NCBI RefSeq assembly: GCF_001698125.1
Contig: NZ_CP013854.1
Location: 5,394,001-5,458,000, forward strand
Direction of reading: 5' to 3'
Length of the DNA stretch: 64,000 nucleotides
Source: Pseudonocardia sp. HH130630-07
GTDB taxonomy: Bacteria; Actinomycetota; Actinomycetes; Mycobacteriales; Pseudonocardiaceae
Shown: positions 61,304 through 64,000 of the stretch, piece after piece
Layout: every line of letters begins with the position of its first letter
Position numbering within the stretch: the stretch's first letter is position 1
Program-made: the position numbers and the translations under genes
The notes under the pieces: model-generated
Seen by the model: the letters and a program-made list of their open reading frames with translations, nothing else
Database searches by the model: none
Told to the model about the DNA's origin: nothing

Positions 61304-62431
61304 TCAGAGGACGACGAGCTCGCGCGGGTTGCGGTTGAGCCGCTCGACGCCGTCGTCGGTGACGACGACGATGTCCTCGATCCGGGCGCCCCACCGGCCG
61401 GCCTGGTAGATGCCCGGCTCGACGGAGAAGGCCATACCGGCCTCCAGGACGAGGTCGTTGCCGTCGACGATGTAGGGCTCCTCGTGCACGTCGAGCCCGA
61501 TGCCGTGCCCGGTCCGGTGGATGAAGTGCTCGCCGTGTCCCGCGGCGGCGATGTGCGCACGGGCCGCCCGGTCGATGTCGGCCGCGGTGGCGCCGGGCCG
61601 CACGGCCGCGACGGCGCGTTCCTGGGCCTCCTGCAGCACGGCGTAGGTCTCGGCGACCTCGGGCGCGGGTGCGCCCCCGACCACGTAGGTGCGGGTGCAG
61701 TCGGAGTTGTACCCGCCGGGCAGCGGGCCGCCGATGTCGATGACGACCACGTCGCCGGCCTCGACGACCCGCTCCGAGACGTCGTGGTGCGGGCTGGCGC
61801 CGTTCGGCCCGGAGCCGACGATGACGAACGCGGCGGCCGTGTGTCCCTCGGCGAGGATGGCGGCGGACACGTCGGCACCGATCTCGGCCTCGGTGCGGCC
61901 CGGACGCAGCCACTCCCCCATCCGGGCGTGCACCCGGTCGATGGCCGCACCGGCGTCGCGCAGGGCGGCGATCTCGCCGGCGTCCTTGCGCATCCGCAGC
62001 TCGCGCAGGACGGAGCCGGCGAGCGCCTGCGGGACGTCCGGGAACGCGGCGCGCAGCCCGAGCACGTGCCGGGCGGCCATGTCGTCGTCCACCGAGGTGT
62101 GGGTGGGGCCGCCGGCGAGGTCGGTGACCAGCCGGTACGGGTCCTCCCCGTCGGTCCAGGTCACCAGCTCGACGCCGAGCGCCTCCAGCGGGATGCCGGC
62201 GAACCCGGGCGCCTCCAGGGCCGGGACGACCAGGGCGGGCGGGGCCCGGTGCCCGGCGGCCGGCACGACGAGGCAGGTGAGGCGCTCGTGCGAGGAGCCG
62301 TCGAACCCGGTCAGGTAGCGCAGGTCGGTACCGGGGGTCAGCAGGAGGACGTCGGTGCCCTGGTCGGCGGCGTGTTCACCCGCCCGGCGCAGCCGGTCGG
62401 CGAGCAGCTCGGTGGGGACGGCGTGGGTCAT
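61304..62431 (-). CDS. Xaa-Pro aminopeptidase-type M24 metallopeptidase
   Basis: The product is 375 aa. A creatinase-like N-terminal domain (YLTGFDGSSHERLTCLVV) precedes the pita-bread domain with metal ligands in VVVIDIGGPLPGGYNSDCTRT, HRTGHGIGLDVHEEPYI and FSVEPGIYQAGRWGARIEDIVVV. It cleaves N-terminal residues before proline. A TACGCT box seven bases before ATG 62431 suggests a leaderless transcript. Confidence 0.93.
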   Translation of the reverse strand: MTHAVPTELLADRLRRAGEHAADQGTDVLLLTPGTDLRYLTGFDGSSHERLTCLVVPAAGHRAPPALVVPALEAPGFAGIPLEALGVELVTWTDGEDPYRLVTDLAGGPTHTSVDDDMAARHVLGLRAAFPDVPQALAGSVLRELRMRKDAGEIAALRDAGAAIDRVHARMGEWLRPGRTEAEIGADVSAAILAEGHTAAAFVIVGSGPNGASPHHDVSERVVEAGDVVVIDIGGPLPGGYNSDCTRTYVVGGAPAPEVAETYAVLQEAQERAVAAVRPGATAADIDRAARAHIAAAGHGEHFIHRTGHGIGLDVHEEPYIVDGNDLVLEAGMAFSVEPGIYQAGRWGARIEDIVVVTDDGVERLNRNPRELVVL

Positions 62432-62494
62432 GGTCCGCAGCGTATGCGCGCACGGAGGGTGTACGACCGCCACCCGGGCGAGCGAACGGCGGGA

Positions 62495-63340
62495 TCACTC
62501 CCCGTCGAAGGCGTCCGGATGGGCGGTCACGGTGCCGGCCAGCTCGACGAGCTTGACGTTGAGGTCCTGCGAGGTCCGGCGGAGCACGTCGAACGCCTCG
62601 TCCGCCCCCATCCCGCGGCGGGCCATCAGGATCCCCTTGGCCTGGCCGATCACGTCGCGCGAGGCGACGGCCTGCCGCAGCTGGGTCTCCTGCAGCTCGG
62701 CGGCGGAGACGGCGGCACAGGTCGCCAGCGCCAACGACGCGTGCGTGGACAGCAGCAGCAACCGGTCCCGGTCGGCCGGGGTGAAGGCGCCGGCGGTCCC
62801 GGCGTAGACGTTCAGCGCGCCCGGGAGGTGCGGCGGTTCGCAGTCCGGGACCAGCGAGCACGCCAGGACCGACAGGTACCCGTGCCGGACGGCGGAGCCG
62901 GCGAACTCCGGCCAGCGCGGGTCGATCCGCAGGTCGTCGGCGACCGCCAGGGCCGGGCCGTCGGCCCTCGCGGCGGCGACGCACGGGCCGAGGCCGCTGC
63001 GGTACTGGGCCTGGTCGATGTCCGACGCCGCCGGTCCGGTCTCGATCGGGGTGTGGAAGCTCCCGTCGTCCTGCCGGAGGGTGACGCTGACGAGGTCCGC
63101 GGCCGGGATCACCCGGCGGGCCGCGCCCACCACCCTGGCCAGGACGTCGGCGATGCTGCCGGCGGCCAGGAGCGAGCCGGTCAGGCCGGCGAACTCGCGG
63201 GCCAGCGGCCCGAAGTCGGTGAGCCCGGTCTCGGCGAGCCCGCCCCGGTCCTCGGCGGCGACGAACCGCGCGCGGTCCTCGGCCCATTCCTGCTCGCTCT
63301 CGCCGACCGGCGCCGTACCGCTGTGCTCCACACCGAACAT
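62495..63340 (-). CDS. GAF-ANTAR regulator
   Basis: The product is 281 aa. The N-terminal part (about residues 45-200) is a GAF domain (AARRVIPAADLVSVTLRQDDG, then GPCVAAARADGPALAVADDL). The C-terminal about 60 residues are an ANTAR RNA-binding domain (ELQETQLRQAVASRDVIGQAKGILMARRGMGADEAFDVLRRTSQDLNVKLVELA). Such proteins sense a ligand or redox state and act on RNA to prevent termination. Targets are unknown. Confidence 0.9.
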   Translation of the reverse strand: MFGVEHSGTAPVGESEQEWAEDRARFVAAEDRGGLAETGLTDFGPLAREFAGLTGSLLAAGSIADVLARVVGAARRVIPAADLVSVTLRQDDGSFHTPIETGPAASDIDQAQYRSGLGPCVAAARADGPALAVADDLRIDPRWPEFAGSAVRHGYLSVLACSLVPDCEPPHLPGALNVYAGTAGAFTPADRDRLLLLSTHASLALATCAAVSAAELQETQLRQAVASRDVIGQAKGILMARRGMGADEAFDVLRRTSQDLNVKLVELAGTVTAHPDAFDGE

Positions 63341-63402
63341 GATGCACGGAACCGCCGGGACCGCGCCGCGGACCCGGGCCGGAGCTGCAAGACTCTGCGG
63401 CC

Positions 63403-64000
63403 ATGAGCGACCGCCCGCTGCTGCTGCTGGACTCCGCCAGCATGTACTTCCGCGCCTACTTCGGGGTCCCGGAGAGCATCACCGCGCCCGACGGCACACC
63501 CGTCAACGCGGTACGCGGGTTCACCGACATGATCGCCCGCCTGGTGACCGAGCACCGGCCGGCCCGGCTGGTGGCGTGCCTGGACCTGGACTGGCGGCCG
63601 GCGTTCCGGGTGGCGGCGCTGCCGTCGTACAAGGCGCACCGGGTGGAGACGGCCCGGGCCGCGGACGAGGTACCGGCCGGGGTGCCCGAGGAGGTGCCGG
63701 ACACCCTCGCGCCGCAGGTGCCGATCATCACCGAGGTGCTGGCCGCGGCCGGGATCTGCACCGGCGGAGCGGTCGGGCACGAGGCCGACGACGTCATCGG
63801 CACCCTGGCCGACGGCGAGGCGACCGACCCGGTCCTCGCCGTGTCCGGGGACCGGGACCTCATGCAGATCGTGCGCGACGGTGCCGCCGGGCGGGCCCCG
63901 GTCCGCCTGCTCTACATCGGCCGCGGCCTGAACAAGGCCGAGAACCTCGGGCCGGACGAGCTCGCGGCCAAGTACGACCTGCCGCGGGACCGGGCCGGTG
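63403..64000 (+). CDS. 5'-3' exonuclease (PolA N-terminal type), 3' end outside window
   Basis: About 199 residues are visible. RPLLLLDSASMYFRAYFGVP, then LVACLDLDWRPAFRVAALPSYKAHR, GHEADDVIGTLAD and LAVSGDRDLMQIV give the acidic metal-binding residues of FEN-like nucleases, and ENLGPDELAAKYDLP begins the helix-hairpin-helix region. Whether it is a free exonuclease or the start of DNA polymerase I cannot be told. Free forms are common in actinobacteria in addition to PolA. Confidence 0.88.
   Translation, partial: MSDRPLLLLDSASMYFRAYFGVPESITAPDGTPVNAVRGFTDMIARLVTEHRPARLVACLDLDWRPAFRVAALPSYKAHRVETARAADEVPAGVPEEVPDTLAPQVPIITEVLAAAGICTGGAVGHEADDVIGTLADGEATDPVLAVSGDRDLMQIVRDGAAGRAPVRLLYIGRGLNKAENLGPDELAAKYDLPRDRAG

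Overview
The window is a high-GC actinobacterial chromosome segment, most likely from Pseudonocardia or a close relative (Pseudonocardiales). This is an inference from very GC-rich codon use, many GTG starts (several apparently leaderless), an Lsr2 nucleoid protein, an rbpA-ppm1 pair, DUF3097, DUF3072, an ANTAR regulator and a PIG-L deacetylase of the mycothiol-related superfamily. There are no rRNA or tRNA genes, CRISPR array or prophage that I can see. Both ends are cut inside genes.

Region 1-8.9 kb is a glycan-catabolism locus in visible decay. It holds a sugar ABC permease, a clan-A glycoside hydrolase, a GH38 alpha-mannosidase and a secreted GH84-type beta-N-acetylglucosaminidase. The mannosidase has a one-base frameshift and a 165-bp inverted-repeat element (MITE-like) inserted exactly in frame. 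The GH84 gene carries a 942-bp IS5/IS427-type element with a TA target duplication and, separately, a nonsense codon.

Region 8.9-18 kb is mixed: an ArsR/SRPBCC pair, an APH-like kinase, a coiled-coil protein behind a 34-bp near-perfect palindrome, a divergent FAD-oxidoreductase/LysR pair, DUF3097, and NfeD plus SPFH (band 7) membrane genes. Region 18-25.3 kb is a polysaccharide or cell-envelope cluster: two GT2 enzymes, a Wzx-like flippase and multi-span membrane proteins with proline-rich tails. Its last four genes are coupled by 4-bp overlaps except at the first junction, which is a 118-bp gap with a hairpin.

Region 25.4-36 kb is metabolic: succinate-semialdehyde dehydrogenase, two acyl-CoA dehydrogenases, a PNPOx-like protein, a polyamine pair (PLP decarboxylase plus an AdoMet decarboxylase-spermidine synthase fusion), a secreted SGNH esterase and a FUSC transporter. 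Region 36-41.6 kb combines an L,D-transpeptidase, a BlaI/M56 signalling pair with a visible operator, and a MoxR-type AAA/VWA pair. A second copy of the BlaI-like operator lies 10 kb away, at 46.87 kb.

Region 41.6-54 kb holds an NmrA-like protein, a PheC-like lipoprotein, a SNF2/SWIM pair, Lsr2, a GNAT, SerA, an esterase, a MetF-like protein, and an HAD/MFS pair. The last stretch has a LigD-like NHEJ protein whose ligase module has lost every catalytic lysine, a GDPD, an MFS transporter, rbpA-ppm1, a PIG-L deacetylase behind a small Cys-rich ORF, and a PspC gene whose terminal codons plus stop are tandemly repeated eight times. It ends with an aminopeptidase P, a GAF-ANTAR protein and the start of a 5'-3' exonuclease gene.
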